Made by a program: the position numbers and the translations under genes. Under the pieces are notes generated by a model that saw nothing but the letters and a program-made list of their open reading frames with translations, did no database searches and was not told the DNA's origin. Shown piece by piece: positions 1 to 12,072 of a DNA stretch of 64,000 nucleotides (the stretch's first letter is position 1; the number at the start of each line of letters is the position of its first letter). The stretch comes from Neckera pumila (Eukaryota; Streptophyta; Bryopsida; Hypnales; Neckeraceae). The stretch lies in the NCBI GenBank assembly GCA_963969595.1, contig OZ018417.1, positions 16,122,501-16,186,500 on the forward strand, given 5' to 3'.

Positions 1-129
1 AAGCAAGAATTTAGAAGCAAAAAGAAGCAAGATCTAAAAGGTATTAACAAAAAACAAGAACTAAGAGGCAACAAGAAATAAGAGTTTAGACGCAACAAGA
101 AATAAAGAAGAAGAAACAAAAATAGCCAA

Positions 130-1674
130 ATGTTGCACTTGGATGAGGCGGCTTACAAGAGCAAGCAACTTGACGGACTTACAAAGTTGCCGGTCTCAGT
201 CACTGGAATGATTGCTCACAGGCATGGCGACGTGCGTTATGCACATTATGGTCTAGATATCTTCCTGCACGACTCCAACTACATAGTGGGTTCACTAGCT
301 AAGCTCTTGCGAGACCTTGAACTCCCCGCAAAGTACTCCTCCAGAGAGTTGTTTGTTGGGTCAGGCTCTGCTCCTCTATTTGAAGCGGTGCTGAAAGGAG
401 CTGAAATGTGCAACTCATCACTTCGGCCACCGCCAGAAATCCCGATTGGAGCGACTCCCCTTCTTCCGGTTCTCAATATTCAAATGGACAAAGCTACAGG
501 AGACAACAAAAATCGATATGTGTTCGCATTTTGGTCTCTCCTCATTGCAAAGAAGATTTTCCGAGAAGTGTATGTCAGTTTCATGTTGGTCGGTCATACG
601 CATGACGACATCGATGCTTTGTTTGGCAAATGGAGCATACAGTTGAAGAAAGAAAGCTTCCCCACCATCCCAACCCTCATGAAATCCTTCATGGATGTGG
701 ATTATGTGCCTACCATTCCTCACTTGATCGAGGAGGTACCGGATTTCAAAGCCTTTATAGAAGGCTCTCTTTTGGAAGGGGATGAAGCACTTGTTGGCCA
801 CACCAAAGCACAACAGTACAAGTTCTATTTGAACTTAGCGGGTGTTCCGATCATGAAGTAAAAGAGGTACTACACGGATAGTCATTGGCTTCCAGAAGAA
901 GGGGGGATCAAATTGTGGAAAAAAGACTCAGAAGGGCGGAGTCTATGGCCTCGTGGAGAGCCAGTGCCCGTCGCCCACCTTCCAATGAGGGATATGGATG
1001 ACATTTCTAAGGGGATCTCTGGGTTCATCAAGTATTGGGAGGCATTATGCAATGAAGACGGGAGTGGAGAGTATAGGAGATGCTTTGAGCATTTGGTGTT
1101 CTATTGGCAAGCAGTAAAAGCATATTTGTTGGAGCCTATTGTACCATTTGAACTGCTGAAAGAGGGCTTCTGGCCTTCTACCCGATTGGAAGCAATTGAG
1201 GAGGACGAATTTGATGACAATGGCAAAGCTCGTGAGGAATTTGTTGAGGATGATGTCTTCGTGGGGCAACGTTGTGATCATCCCTTGCCATCTTTCCGAG
1301 TGGGTCGTGATGTTGAGAAAGATTTTTTCGTCGCCCTTCGACCTGCTAATGGTGATACAAAACCTGTATAGATTGCCAGAGCTTTATCTACCCCTTTCAC
1401 AAACCCAGAGCATCCAAATTGTATCTTGATTCAGTACTTTAAGCCAACGGCACGAGGGAGAAATGTTCAAGAATTTTACAGTGGTTGGGACTCTGTTAAG
1501 GGATTGCATTGGAAAGTGGACGAGGCCCAAGAACCTGTTTGGCAGGACACAAATGCTCTCATCACCGCATGGAGGTCTAAGGTTAAGAAAGACACAGTGG
1601 AATGTGTCCTTCAAATCCCTGCAACTCAAGTTGATGTCATCAACGGGAGTTTGTGTTTGTATGATTCCGATTGA
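130..1674 (+). pseudogene. DUF7869-like transposon-associated protein, broken by two stops
   Basis: One reading frame (frame 1) runs from an ATG at 130 to a stop at 1672-1674, interrupted by a TAA at 859-861 and a TAG at 1369-1371. The translation continues sensibly after each stop, so this is one gene of about 514 codons with nonsense mutations rather than three genes. Near residues 120-175 it has D-x-A-x-GDNKNRYV followed by LVGHTHDDIDALFGKWS. That pattern resembles the DUF7869 domain found in multicopy, transposon-associated proteins of mosses, liverworts and oomycetes. Family assignment is from memory of this signature only; it could be another DDE-like element protein. The A/G-rich stretch before the ATG (1-128) contains repeated AAGAAGCAA-type words and no further reading frame. 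The 5' end of the element may lie outside the window. No terminal repeats were found. Confidence 0.6.
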
Positions 1675-2035
1675 GCATGCACCGCATTTTTTAGAGATAC
1701 TTTGTAGTATTTCAAGCTAAGTTTGGTAGTTAATATTCTATGGTCCGTATGTTTTGGCATAAGTAGAGGCGATTTTATGTGATTTTATATCATATATTGT
1801 AGAGTAGGTGGTGTGGATTGAAGTAAGGTGATTGGATATTATAGAGTTGTTTTGGAAGTATTTCTATATTTTGTGAATAGTCATTTGCGTAGCAAGTGCA
1901 CTTTTTTATATTATTTAATAAATTTTTCATTCAATCGTACATGTGTTGTTGTGTATGTTGGCATCATTTCATTATCAGATTATTTAACTAAATTATGTCT
2001 TTTAAAAATATAGTACAAGTTATAAAAATTTGTTA

Positions 2036-2260
2036 GTGGCTAAGACCACTTGTCATGATTTCGGATAGCGGGCCGATTGGTTGTTTTAACTTTCCTGCCT
2101 GTAAAGTTCACTGAGCAACACCAAGTCATGTGAATCTCATAGCCGCTCATACGATTTCAATGGGAATTGAACTCAGACCACCTGGATGAGATAAATAGCC
2201 TCTTACAACCAACCGTTCAGTTCATGACTTGGTGTCCAAAGTCAACCATACAACGTATTT
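2036..2260 (-). repeat. Possible tRNA-derived SINE fragment
   Basis: On the minus strand, 2211-2199 reads TGGTTGTAAGAGG, which fits a pol III A box. 2172-2164 reads GTTCAATTC, which fits the B-box consensus GWTCRANNC. The spacing is tRNA-like. No complete tRNA cloverleaf was folded by eye, so a tRNA-derived retroposon is the better reading. The ends are approximate. Confidence 0.3.
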
Positions 2261-2480
2261 ATATGGAAATGACTATTGCCACTCTGATAAGTAATTAGCC
2301 CGGCACACACATATTTCTTAAGACTCCCATTTTAATGGAAATTGCAGGTATAACCTAAAGAATTCAGTTCCTCTAAATTTATTTTCATTTCCACTTGAGT
2401 TCAATTTTTGAGGCACAAAATAGGACATTGTTATTTTGGGAGGTCCCCTATCTCCCAAAGTAATGAATATGATGTTTTGC

Positions 2481-2842
2481 GGAGATATGTATAAATAATC
2501 CATGCGCACATTTTATATTCAACAAAAAATTCCAAAAAAATTCCACAGCTCCCTCTATAAATAATTCAATATTGGGGTGACAATGTCCTAATTTTGGAAA
2601 ATAGATATTTTTTTATTGTAATTAGACTTTGGCAAGGCAATTGCACCATCATGCTCAAATGTACAAAATTAGATACAATGTGATAATTAAATATACAAAT
2701 CTAATTACAATTAAAATATATCTATTTCCAAAATTAGGACATTGTCACCTTAATATTGAGTTTTTATAGAAGGATTTGTGAAATTTTTTAGAAATTTTTG
2801 TTAAAAATAAAATGTGTGTATGGATATTTCCTACATATCTCC
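2481..2842. repeat. Foldback element with about 145-bp arms
   Basis: 2481-2627 is repeated in reverse complement at 2701-2842 with scattered mismatches. The arms include GACAATGTCCTAATTTTGGA on the left and its complement on the right. The spacer of about 73 bp has no ORF. This is a non-autonomous foldback element or MITE; no clear target-site duplication was seen. Confidence 0.7.
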
Positions 2843-3540
2843 ACAATTGAATTAAAAAAATTCACCATGAATTGTTTTCAATAAAATATTATGTAATACC
2901 ATGAAAATTGACTTTAAATATTCACCAAAAATGAAATTTTGCTTTTTTGATGCTGAAATTTGGTCTGCATAATTGGGACTAAGTAGGAATGCAATGACCC
3001 AAGAATTATATAAAAATTATAAAAAATAGTGTTTGAAAATGGGGGCATTTATGTGGGAACAGAAGGAGGGCATCAATACTTTGTCCCCCCTTGTACTTGA
3101 TAGGAAAAGTTGGCATTCCCTGCCAAACAATGAATAAAATTAGAAAATGCAATTTCAATTAGTGGAGGCTTGAGAATAAAACAATCAATCTTTTTTATAT
3201 TAAAAATTTTATTTAAAAAAAATTCATAAAAAAAAAAATTGACATCTACTTTTGGAATTGTTTTTTTGTTGGCCGTGACCACTAAGTATGGTTTCCTCTA
3301 AGTTAACCTCAATTCATATTATGCTTCCGCTACTTTGCAACTTAGGAACTACACATGCATTTTTTTTCCCAAGTCATTACATTACTGTCATTTTTTTTCC
3401 CAAATCATTACATTATTATCATCCGTAACACTAAAATCTTGAGCCCATGTCACCAAGAATTTGAGAAGTTTTTGGAGCTACCTTGGTAATATCCCTCTTC
3501 TTTTTAGAAAGAGACGGGATTTTTTTCCAAGGCACCGCAT
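2843..3540. other. AT-rich non-coding stretch
   Basis: No supportable ORF. A directly repeated block of about 30 bp containing TTTTTTTCCCAARTCATTAC occurs twice, back to back, at roughly 3360-3420. From 3541 a sequence starting TACAAAAAATCTGGACCC resembles the left end of the MITE at 22565, so an incomplete copy probably begins here. Confidence 0.5.
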
Positions 3541-3770
3541 TACAAAAAATCTGGACCCTCTACAAGGCCTTTAGGATTTTGGCAAATGTGCAATTTACAG
3601 TTAAATATAATTTTAACATGAATAATTTTTGACATGAATTTCTGAAATTTTTTTGGAAGATAGAAAATCAAATTATCTTTCTAAAATATATATATATTAA
3701 AATAGATAATAAAAAATGAATTTTAAATTAGAATTCCTATGGGAGCACCTTGGCTGACTGTTCACCATTA

Positions 3771-4136
3771 GAGAAAATTTCAAGCCTTTGGAAGATTGCT
3801 CCACAGTTGAGGTACCCTGAAATTTACTTTTTTTGCTCAAAAATTCGTTTTAACCTATTTTCCGCGACACAGTTGCTGTGACAGTGGTGTAAGAACTGAA
3901 AATCGCAAATAAAAAATTAATAATTATTATTTTATTTTATTTTTATTTTTTTAATCTTAAAAAAATTTAAAAAATTTAAAAATTTAAAAAAATTCTGCAA
4001 AATCAGACTGCTCTGGCGAGCAGTTAGCCAGTCTGACTGCTTACCGCAATAGTCAGCTGGAGTGACAGACCAAGCTTTTTAATAGCTTGGTTTGTCACTC
4101 CGTAGCAACCCTCCGGAGGGCTGATATTTCTTCTAA
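3771..4136. repeat. Hairpin MITE family, copy 1
   Basis: The element runs from GAGAAAATTTCAAGCC (3771) to CTGATATTTCTTCTAA (4136) and aligns, inverted, with 19152-19520 and also with 43365-43688. Inside it, 4059-4076 and 4084-4101 form an 18-bp stem (GGAGTGACAGACCAAGCT against its partner, with one G-T wobble). There is an AT-rich core and CCCTCCGGAGGG near the right end. No coding capacity. Confidence 0.7.
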
Positions 4137-5692
4137 TGCCTTACATTCTCATACATCAATTCAACCCTATAGAAGATTGAAAATTTCTCTAATGGTTGCA
4201 TCTTTTCTTCATCGAAATCTCTCTGTTCATTCCTCTATTATCGAATTTTCACCGACTACTTTTCTTCAACTTCAAATTTGCAAAAGCTATAATCTCGCCT
4301 TCTCTTCCAAAGACATGCCAGTTTTGAAACTAATTTCCAAATTTCATTACAGAAGGGAGACATGGACAATGGAACAAGGGTTGGCGGCCACAACCACCTT
4401 ATCCAAGCACTCCAAGCCCCTCAACGCCAATCCTAAAGCAATTTCCACCTTGTCCAAGATCATACCCACTTAGTTTGTCAAAAGAAAATATTTGCCTCCA
4501 ATAATCCAAATTTTAGTTTCAGATTTGAAATGGAAAATAGAAAAAATTTGACAATTTTCGTGAAAACAGCAACTACAAATCCACCTTTTATTTTGGCACA
4601 TCAATTGGTTAATTTTCCAATCCCACCAATTTTTTGTGTGGTTTTGAATCTTCCATTTCACCATTTATTTTCACAAAGGTACCAGCTAACAATGGACTAA
4701 CTTGTGGTTCTACCGAGGGAAGTGCTAACATGGGAGCATATATAGAATCTATAAGTCTAAGAGTTTATATTATAGATACCTTTTATGGTTATAAGTGTCT
4801 TCGAATGCTATAGATACTTATGTAACATAAGTATCTATACTCTTTCCATGTTATAGTGTATAATATTTTAGATATACAGTATATGTTATAAACACCTTCA
4901 AATGGTTGCAAGTACATACCAACAATTATGGTAGAAGCACCTAAATCGGGCACCTATTCAAGATATGCAAATCTTGAGTGTAGCTAGAGAATGAAATGAA
5001 ATGCGCTTATTAGGAAATGGTTTAGAAAACTAGCAAAATTGGTTTTGTATTTTTCCAAGCTTGTATGAATATAATACGGAGTACAAATTTTTGAAAATAA
5101 CTACGTAGATGCACGTATTGTGAACATTAGACTAACACCAAAGTGCACAAGAAAACACCCAAAAGCAACACATTGTAAGTTTGGATCACACACATGTGAC
5201 TGGCCAATGCAAGAATCTCCCTTGTGACAATGACAACTTCCTGGAACCCTTCTTGTCTATTTTGGGTCCCCACCTATTCACTTTGGATCTACTTTCAAGT
5301 GAATATAGGTCGTTTTCTTGATATCCATAAACGAGTGGTGTTGAATTTAGGTGCTTCTACCTTAGATTCAAGGCTCGTAGGCTCACGTCTCTATCCTCAG
5401 GCATTGACATTGTTGATTCTACCCTAAAAGCATCCCCACCCATCTTGCATATTGAATGACTTGTAGCCATTGGCTTGCAAAATTGCCCCATCCGTCTTGC
5501 ATAATGTATAAACTTGTTAAGAAGCCAAGCCAAGAGCCTCCGGTGGCTTGTAAAACCGGGCTCTTTTGCAAGCCAAAAGGTGGCTTGCAAATCAACTTGC
5601 AAACCGCATGAGACAAGTACCTTTCCACTTTCCCAAAAAATAAGGACATGATCCATGAATTTGGACGTAGCTCATTAGATGGCGATGGCCTC
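4137..5692. other. Non-coding stretch with a short hairpin and GCTTGCAA words
   Basis: No convincing gene. A reading frame of 128 codons starting at 4087 begins inside the MITE and matches nothing I recognise. 4809-4822 and 4826-4839 form a perfect 14-bp hairpin (TATAGATACTTATG) with a TAA loop. Between 5440 and 5615 the word GCTTGCAA or close variants recurs about six times in both orientations. The same words reappear at 6664-6721 on the far side of the TTAA-flanked element. Confidence 0.5.
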
Positions 5693-6635
5693 TTAACTCC
5701 TAAAGGACCAAACACTATTTTTTGGCAATATAGAAATTTTGGGCAGCTCACTACGAATGGTAATTTTAATTTTTTTCTTTGAAATTTTTACACAAGATGT
5801 GCCCGAGGAGTAGCTTCAAGGTCCAACAATTTTCATAACTTTTGATTTATAGGTAAAAGATTATTCCATGATATGTAATTTTCCATGTTCGGTAGGCAGC
5901 CTGGGCAGCTCAAAAAAATTCTTTAAAAAACACTTTTTTGAAAAATTAAAATTTGAAATTGGTTTTGTAGATTTATATATACTTGGAAAGCTTTGAATCA
6001 TTCCATTTGGATTAATTAGTCAAAAGTTATGAGGATTCTTAGTTGGATGGTAGTTATAGAATCTCTACTCTAAAATAAACTTTAATATCCTTTTTCTAAC
6101 TCAGTTTCAATATTTTTGAATAAAACAAAAAAACATTGGGTGTATATTGTTTATTACAACATTACAACCGCTGGGGTTGGAATTTTTCAATTTTATAACT
6201 AAATTCTTGACAATTTAGTATTTTGAGTCATTCTCTACCTCTTCCTACTTACTATTTTTTTCCTGTATGTTGTACAATTCCAAATGATCTGAAAATTTTC
6301 AAGCATGTAGCCAACTTGCCTTGAAGAATGAATCCAAAGAGTAACCACCATTTTGGACATTTTGTCATACAAATGTGACCTTGTGAAGGGCAGCTGCCCG
6401 GATTTTTGCAGTGATTAAAAAAGGATTTTTGTCAATTCAAACGCTATTATCTTGCAAGCTACATGGTGGAAAATTCTGAAATTTTTTCCACATCTTCTTA
6501 AACCAGTGCACTAGAAGATCCTACGGCTACATGTGTTCAAAAATGTTTCTTTTTCTAAAATTTGGTACTTGTATTAGAAATGGCAGTTTTGGAGCGGTTT
6601 TGGTGAAAACATAGTCAAAAACCTTTAGGGGTTAA
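5693..6635. mobile_element. Non-autonomous piggyBac-like element, copy 1
   Basis: The element is bounded by TTAA at 5693-5696 and 6632-6635. Just inside are inverted ends CTCCTAAAGG on the left and CCTTTAGGGG on the right. Its internal sequence aligns in inverted orientation with 39716-40649. Shared stretches include GAAAGCTTTGAATCATTCCA and a GGTAGGCAGC word. A TTAA target duplication next to a C-rich terminal repeat is the hallmark of piggyBac-type elements. There is no transposase ORF, so it would depend on an enzyme made elsewhere. Confidence 0.6.
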
Positions 6636-6663
6636 GAGGTCGGGGGTGGCGCGACCCTTCTTC

Positions 6664-6721
6664 CCCGGCTTGCAAAATGGACTGCCAGGCTTGCAACCTG
6701 GCTTGCATTTTGCAAGCCGGG
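6664..6721. repeat. Compound GC-rich hairpin
   Basis: 6664-6678 (CCCGGCTTGCAAAAT) is perfectly complementary to 6707-6721. Nested inside is GCCAGG-CTTGCAA-CCTGGC. It uses the same GCTTGCAA words as 5440-5615 and is probably the other side of an older element split by the TTAA element. Confidence 0.6.
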
Positions 6722-7189
6722 TGGTGATGCTGTAATATTGGCGTGTGCTAGCCATACCATACCGGATAAACGCTAATAAATTATAAGTTACACTGTTCCA
6801 GCACGCAAGCAATGAGGAGCATGCGACGAGGTGAATAGTCCACTGCACTTCCCACTTTGTGTTTACCCAGTGTTCGAGTCTAGGCACAAAAGTTTTCCAC
6901 GTTTTCCGAGACACACCCTGACACGAGATTTGTCCTTTCTCAGAGACTGATAGATTTTCTCCTTTTTTCCAGATGCTCTGACGCACGTCCTTATATTACG
7001 AGCTGCACGTTTTTCGTTTTTCGTTTTTTGTTTGACACAGACGGCGAATCCCTCTGCAAGAAATAAAAAATGATTAAAACAAATCCTCGGCGGATAACAA
7101 TTTGTAGCTACACGTTTTGCGTGACACAATTTCTAAGCCAGTTACACGCCGTTCTCTCACTTTTCTGGAACTGCATAAATCGTGGCAGC

Positions 7190-7470
7190 TCCAAATTGGG
7201 AATAGGAAGTTCATGCTGCAGCTACTCTGGAAGACTGAGTCGATAGCTAGCTACTCTACTTTTGTTGCAGAGTGTGATAGCTAGTGTAGTTGCAGCTGTA
7301 TTGGAAGAAGGCAAGTTGATAGTTTAGCTGTGCAGCTGGATTGGAGAGACTATGTTCGTATACTTGCAGCTGCACTTGAAAGTATAGTTGAGCTGCAGAT
7401 CGAGACATATTGATGTAGAATTAATAGTTAGTGGAGCTGCAGGTATTTGTCACCTAGCTAGCTCGAGCGA
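7190..7470 (+). promoter_or_regulatory. TGCAGCT-rich leader/promoter of ascorbate oxidase copy 1
   Basis: Upstream of the start codon, the word TGCAGCTG/GAGCTGCAG recurs six or more times, often followed by an ATTGGA-like word, as degenerate repeat units of 50-60 bp. The same arrangement stands before the second copy (25740-25985). CAGCTG is an E-box-type palindrome. Whether this is promoter or 5' UTR cannot be told without transcript ends. The block closest to the ATG is strongly conserved between copies. Confidence 0.4.
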
Positions 7471-7520
7471 GCTGTGTCAATTTTTCATCACTAGCAGGGG
7501 GATTAGTAGTGAACTGCGAG

Positions 7521-10500
7521 ATGGCTTGTAGGTGGGCGGTTGCGTTGGTTTGCAGTACTGTGCTGGCCTTTTGGGCCATGGTGGATTGCAAAGTGGTGGA
7601 GTACACTCTCACAGTGAGGTACCTCAGTCATGCGCCGGACTGTTATGCCAAGGTCCTCTTCGGCATTAATGGCAACTACCCGGGTCCTACGATTCGAGCT
7701 GGCCAGGGGGATACCCTGAAGATCACGTTTGTGAATCATCTGGCCACGGAGGGGATCACTATGCATTGGCATGGCATTCGTCAGGTGAGTCCATCGTTGT
7801 GTGCGGCTTTTCATGAATTAGTAGCTAGCTGGCTAGGTGCGTAATGGAATTGGCTTCAATCGAAGCTCAGGTTTGCATTAAAAAAACAATGAGATTGTGC
7901 ACCAGTCCTGAAGACTTTTTTCAAGCTTTTGGTTGCTACGTTAGGTACGTACAGTACTTCGAGGACGAATATGGCCGACGAACGTACTAGCTGTCGTTAA
8001 CCTTAGCTGTGTACTTGGAGGATGGATACGGCGGACGAACTAACCTTAGCTGTGTTCCAAAATGAGCACTAGCTGTCGTAACCGAGCTTACACAAGATTT
8101 TAGCTTCTACATATTGTTCTGAGTTTGGGGATTATCATTTGCTTGCGCAACAGAGATAGATTGACACCTTAATTAAGATTGTTCAGGGGAGCATGACCGG
8201 GTTGCCAACAAAGGATTCTCTCTGTTCCGCCCTAGTTTGATTTTTGAATACGAGTTTGCGTCCCGGCCACTTGATACTCCGGGTTTTATATTGTTTTCAA
8301 CAGCTAGTTTCTACTTTAGGGGGCCTTACAAATCTCAAACGCTGCAGAGCGAAGCAAGTGGAATCTGTGAGAAGGCAAAACCGGTACTAACAGTCCCGTT
8401 GAGAGTCTTAAAATAAAGTAATCAATAAACAGGATTACCTCAGGCGTTGATTTCATTGACCTTTGCTCTTACTAGAGTCCTTCATAAAAACTATTTTATT
8501 TTACTCTTTTTCAGTATACCAGTGGCCGATGTAATCTATTTTCTTTGATAACTAGTCGGTGGACTGGGCCTCCACCCGTATTTTGCTTGACATTGGGGTG
8601 TTCTTTCATTCTGCGCAGACAGGGAGCACATGGTCAGATGGAACAGCTGCGGTATCACAGTGCCCCATTCTCTACGGAGAAAGCTATACGTACGAGTTTA
8701 TCGTCGACCGAGTAAGTGATCAACGACGCGCCATCTGATCAGTCTCTAAGTCTCTTATCTCCTATTTTACCATCTTGTGGATTTTGGATTCGACTTCCTC
8801 GTACGTTACGTTCTTAACTAATCGATCTCAACAGTGAAGAATGTATGTTTCGTTCACGACATTTGGTATCGTATTGTGTCACTCACTTCTCCCCGCTGAA
8901 TTTGACTCTCCTTATATATTTCAAGCAAATTTTTCTCAACACTGACAAATGCATGATTCGGTGACGGTTGCAGCCCGGCACCTACTTCTACCATGGCCAC
9001 TTCGGCACGCAGCGTGCAGCGGGATTCTATGGCGGGCTCATCGTGTACCTTCCCGATGGCAAGCTAGAGCCCTACTACTATGACGACGAGCACATGATCA
9101 TCTTGAACGATTGGTGGCACAAGCCGATTGTCGACCAAGAGGAAAGCCTGGAGAGAGTCCCCTTCAACTGGGTGGGAGAACCTCAGGTACCCGATAAGCA
9201 CGAATTTGCAGTTGCTCAAGGCTACCAATTCTGGTTGACGTTGGTTTCGTAGCAAATTACAATATCTCGTGCATAACAACACATTTTCATTGGATCTACC
9301 CAAATAATTGCATTCTTCTCATGGGTTAGGGATCTCACATTCTTCTTCTTCAAGCTCTTATAGGTTTGTAACTTGACTCAACACTTCGTTCAAATCTGGT
9401 AATATTTACCCCCAAAAGGAATGACTGCACCTGTCCAATCTCTTCAAACTCTTGCTGGAAGAATCGATAATCATCCCATGTATGCTGGTAATCGTTTCCG
9501 TCTTGCAGTCCCTGTTGCTGGAGGGGCGCGGACGATACAACTGCTCATCCGTGCCGACCTACAAACCTGCGGGGATTAGCTGCAACCAGACGGACGAGCG
9601 GTGTGCTCCGCATGTTTGGAGAGTGGAACGCGGCAAGATGTACCGTCTTCGCCTGGCCAGCGTCGCTTCTCTGTCGTCCCTCAACTTCAAAATCGAGGTA
9701 AGCAGATTGTCGGGTTAAACTCTAATTTCCTGATGGGGTTTAGGGTTCAGAGGGGTTCGGGCGTTCGGCCTCAGTAGTAGAAATCGTTTTGAGCATGTGG
9801 TATTTGATGGCCGCAAAGATTTTGGAAAATCAGTCCTTGAATGGGTGACTGTTTTTCAATTTTAGAATAGTAGAAAAACATACTTGAGTGATAAATGGAC
9901 ATTTGAGGCAGGCCTGTTTTCATTGACTCGAGATGGAGGGATTAGGAGGTCTGTTGAAAGCTTAGACATCCAATTGGTCAAATTCTTGAAACTTGGCAAT
10001 TTGTGGACTGAGCACTTGAGAAAGTAGAGGTCTTACTGACTATTGTGGCAACAAGCATTGCTTGAGAACCCAGGACTAATTTCACAAGATAATGATCAGG
10101 GGATCAGATTGGATTGGGAGGTCCCATCAACGGAATTTGCCCTTCAATGTTATGTTGAATATACTAATCAAGTGTCCTACTGAATCACTTAGAGCACTGA
10201 GTCAAATATGCTGTGAAACATACTCAAAATCCTATACAACGTATTACGTTACGTCAAACCAACCAGACCATAGTAGACATCGAGTCTAATACAAAGATAT
10301 TGTGCCAAACATACTGGACTGACATCAGGTTGATTGAACACGCTGCACATGTGTCCAACATAAGAAAAATTCTGTCTGTCTGTCCGTCTGTCTCAAAGAG
10401 GACAACCCTACTTCTTTTTTTATTAGCACTTGGTCAGACTGTCCTTGACATGCTGATTTCCTTGTATGTGCTCAATTCAGGGACACACAATGCAAGTAGT

Positions 10501-12031
10501 GGAAGCAGACGGCCACAACATCGAGCCCTTCTACACCGACAACCTGGATGTGTACTCCGGAGAAACCTACTCCGTCCTTGTGCACGCTGATCAACCGAAA
10601 GACAACTACCACTTAGGCTTGAATGTGCGCGGTCGCAGTGACGCAACCGTCCCCACGGGACTAGCAATCCTCAACTACAACAATGCAACTGTCACACAAC
10701 CAACGACACCGCCACCCAAGGGACCGGCTTGGACGGATATTGAAGCGAGCAAGGCGCAGGCAAAGCTGTACAAGGCCTTGAGAAACAATCCGGATCCCAC
10801 CAGCCATCCGTTCAACAAGACAGAGCATGTTCCGACCCGGACGCTCAACTTCCTAACGACGCAGAACACGTACAAAGGTAAAACAACACAAGGAAGGTAG
10901 GAGGGGTTACTATGTGGGAATTTTTTGACCATTACCGCATGGTAACCACCTCCAAAGTGGTAAACTCATTTAGGAGGTGGTTACCATGTGGGAAATATTT
11001 GACCGTTACCTCATGGTAACAGCTCCTACCTCCTTTGTGCAACGCCAGTACTAATTCTCATAAAAACAAGTTTACATACTCATTAAGGTAAGTAAGCTCA
11101 TTGTGGGCAAAATGGGAGCAAGTTAATTGTGGGCAAAATGGGAGCAAGTTAATTGTGGGCAAAATTGTAACATTTTAGAACTTAAATATATACTACCATT
11201 ACTATTTTGCCCACAATGGGCTCACTTACCTTATATTGTCATTTGTTTAGTATCATCTATGATAAAATAGGGGGTATTACAATTGAGGGAATTGAACTCA
11301 GCAAATTTGTTGAATTCTTGACATGGCAATAATTCAGTGGCTTAGTGAACTCTCTTCACTACTCAAAATGGTGAATACAAGAGTTTCGTAAGTTCGTTGA
11401 ATTTTTGACCTCTATTGTGATTCCCTCTAATGTGTCATCAAACTAGCATGCCATACCACAAATACCTTGTTCTTGCTACTTGTCAAAAAAATACATAGAC
11501 TTTTGTTTTGAGTGTTTTTACAATTGTCAACAAGATTCAACAAAAACCAATTACTACTGATTCCTAAAAATATGAGCTTATCTTTTTGGTCATCACCTAT
11601 ATAACTATCAATTGCAAATGAATAATGCATTCCTTGTTTCTAACAATGAAAATCATACATATCAAACTTTCTTTTCCTAGGTGGCCTTACAAGGTTATTT
11701 TAGAAACCATGCTTTTAAAGTACTTTTAAATTTAGGATGAAGCCAATATTTATGAAGCAATTATCTTAAAGCATTGAGCCCCAAGTTGAATTCTTGAGGA
11801 AATATTCTTCATTCAACATAACTATAGTTCTTCAAATTTTCTCCGATTTTTGGATGAATTACGATTTCTCTCCCTTTAGAAGAGAATAATCTCCCATAAT
11901 CACATAATTTTACACATACTTTAAGGAGAAAAGTTTCTTGCAAACTTATAGTGGCAAGTCCTCATTTTGAAGGTACCTTATGTGTTATATGACCATTCTT
12001 GTTTCTACAATGCATAATAATAGTAATAATA

Positions 12032-12072
<41 letters not shown>

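Noticed and set aside
418..813. 131-codon minus-strand ORF
   Set aside because: Lies wholly opposite the DUF7869-like frame and carries no recognisable motif.
2160..2215. A functional tRNA gene
   Set aside because: A- and B-box-like words are present but I could not build acceptor and anticodon stems; treated as a possible SINE at low confidence.
4087..4473. 128-codon plus-strand ORF
   Set aside because: Begins inside a MITE hairpin; the rest is low-complexity and unrecognised, with no conserved copy in the window.
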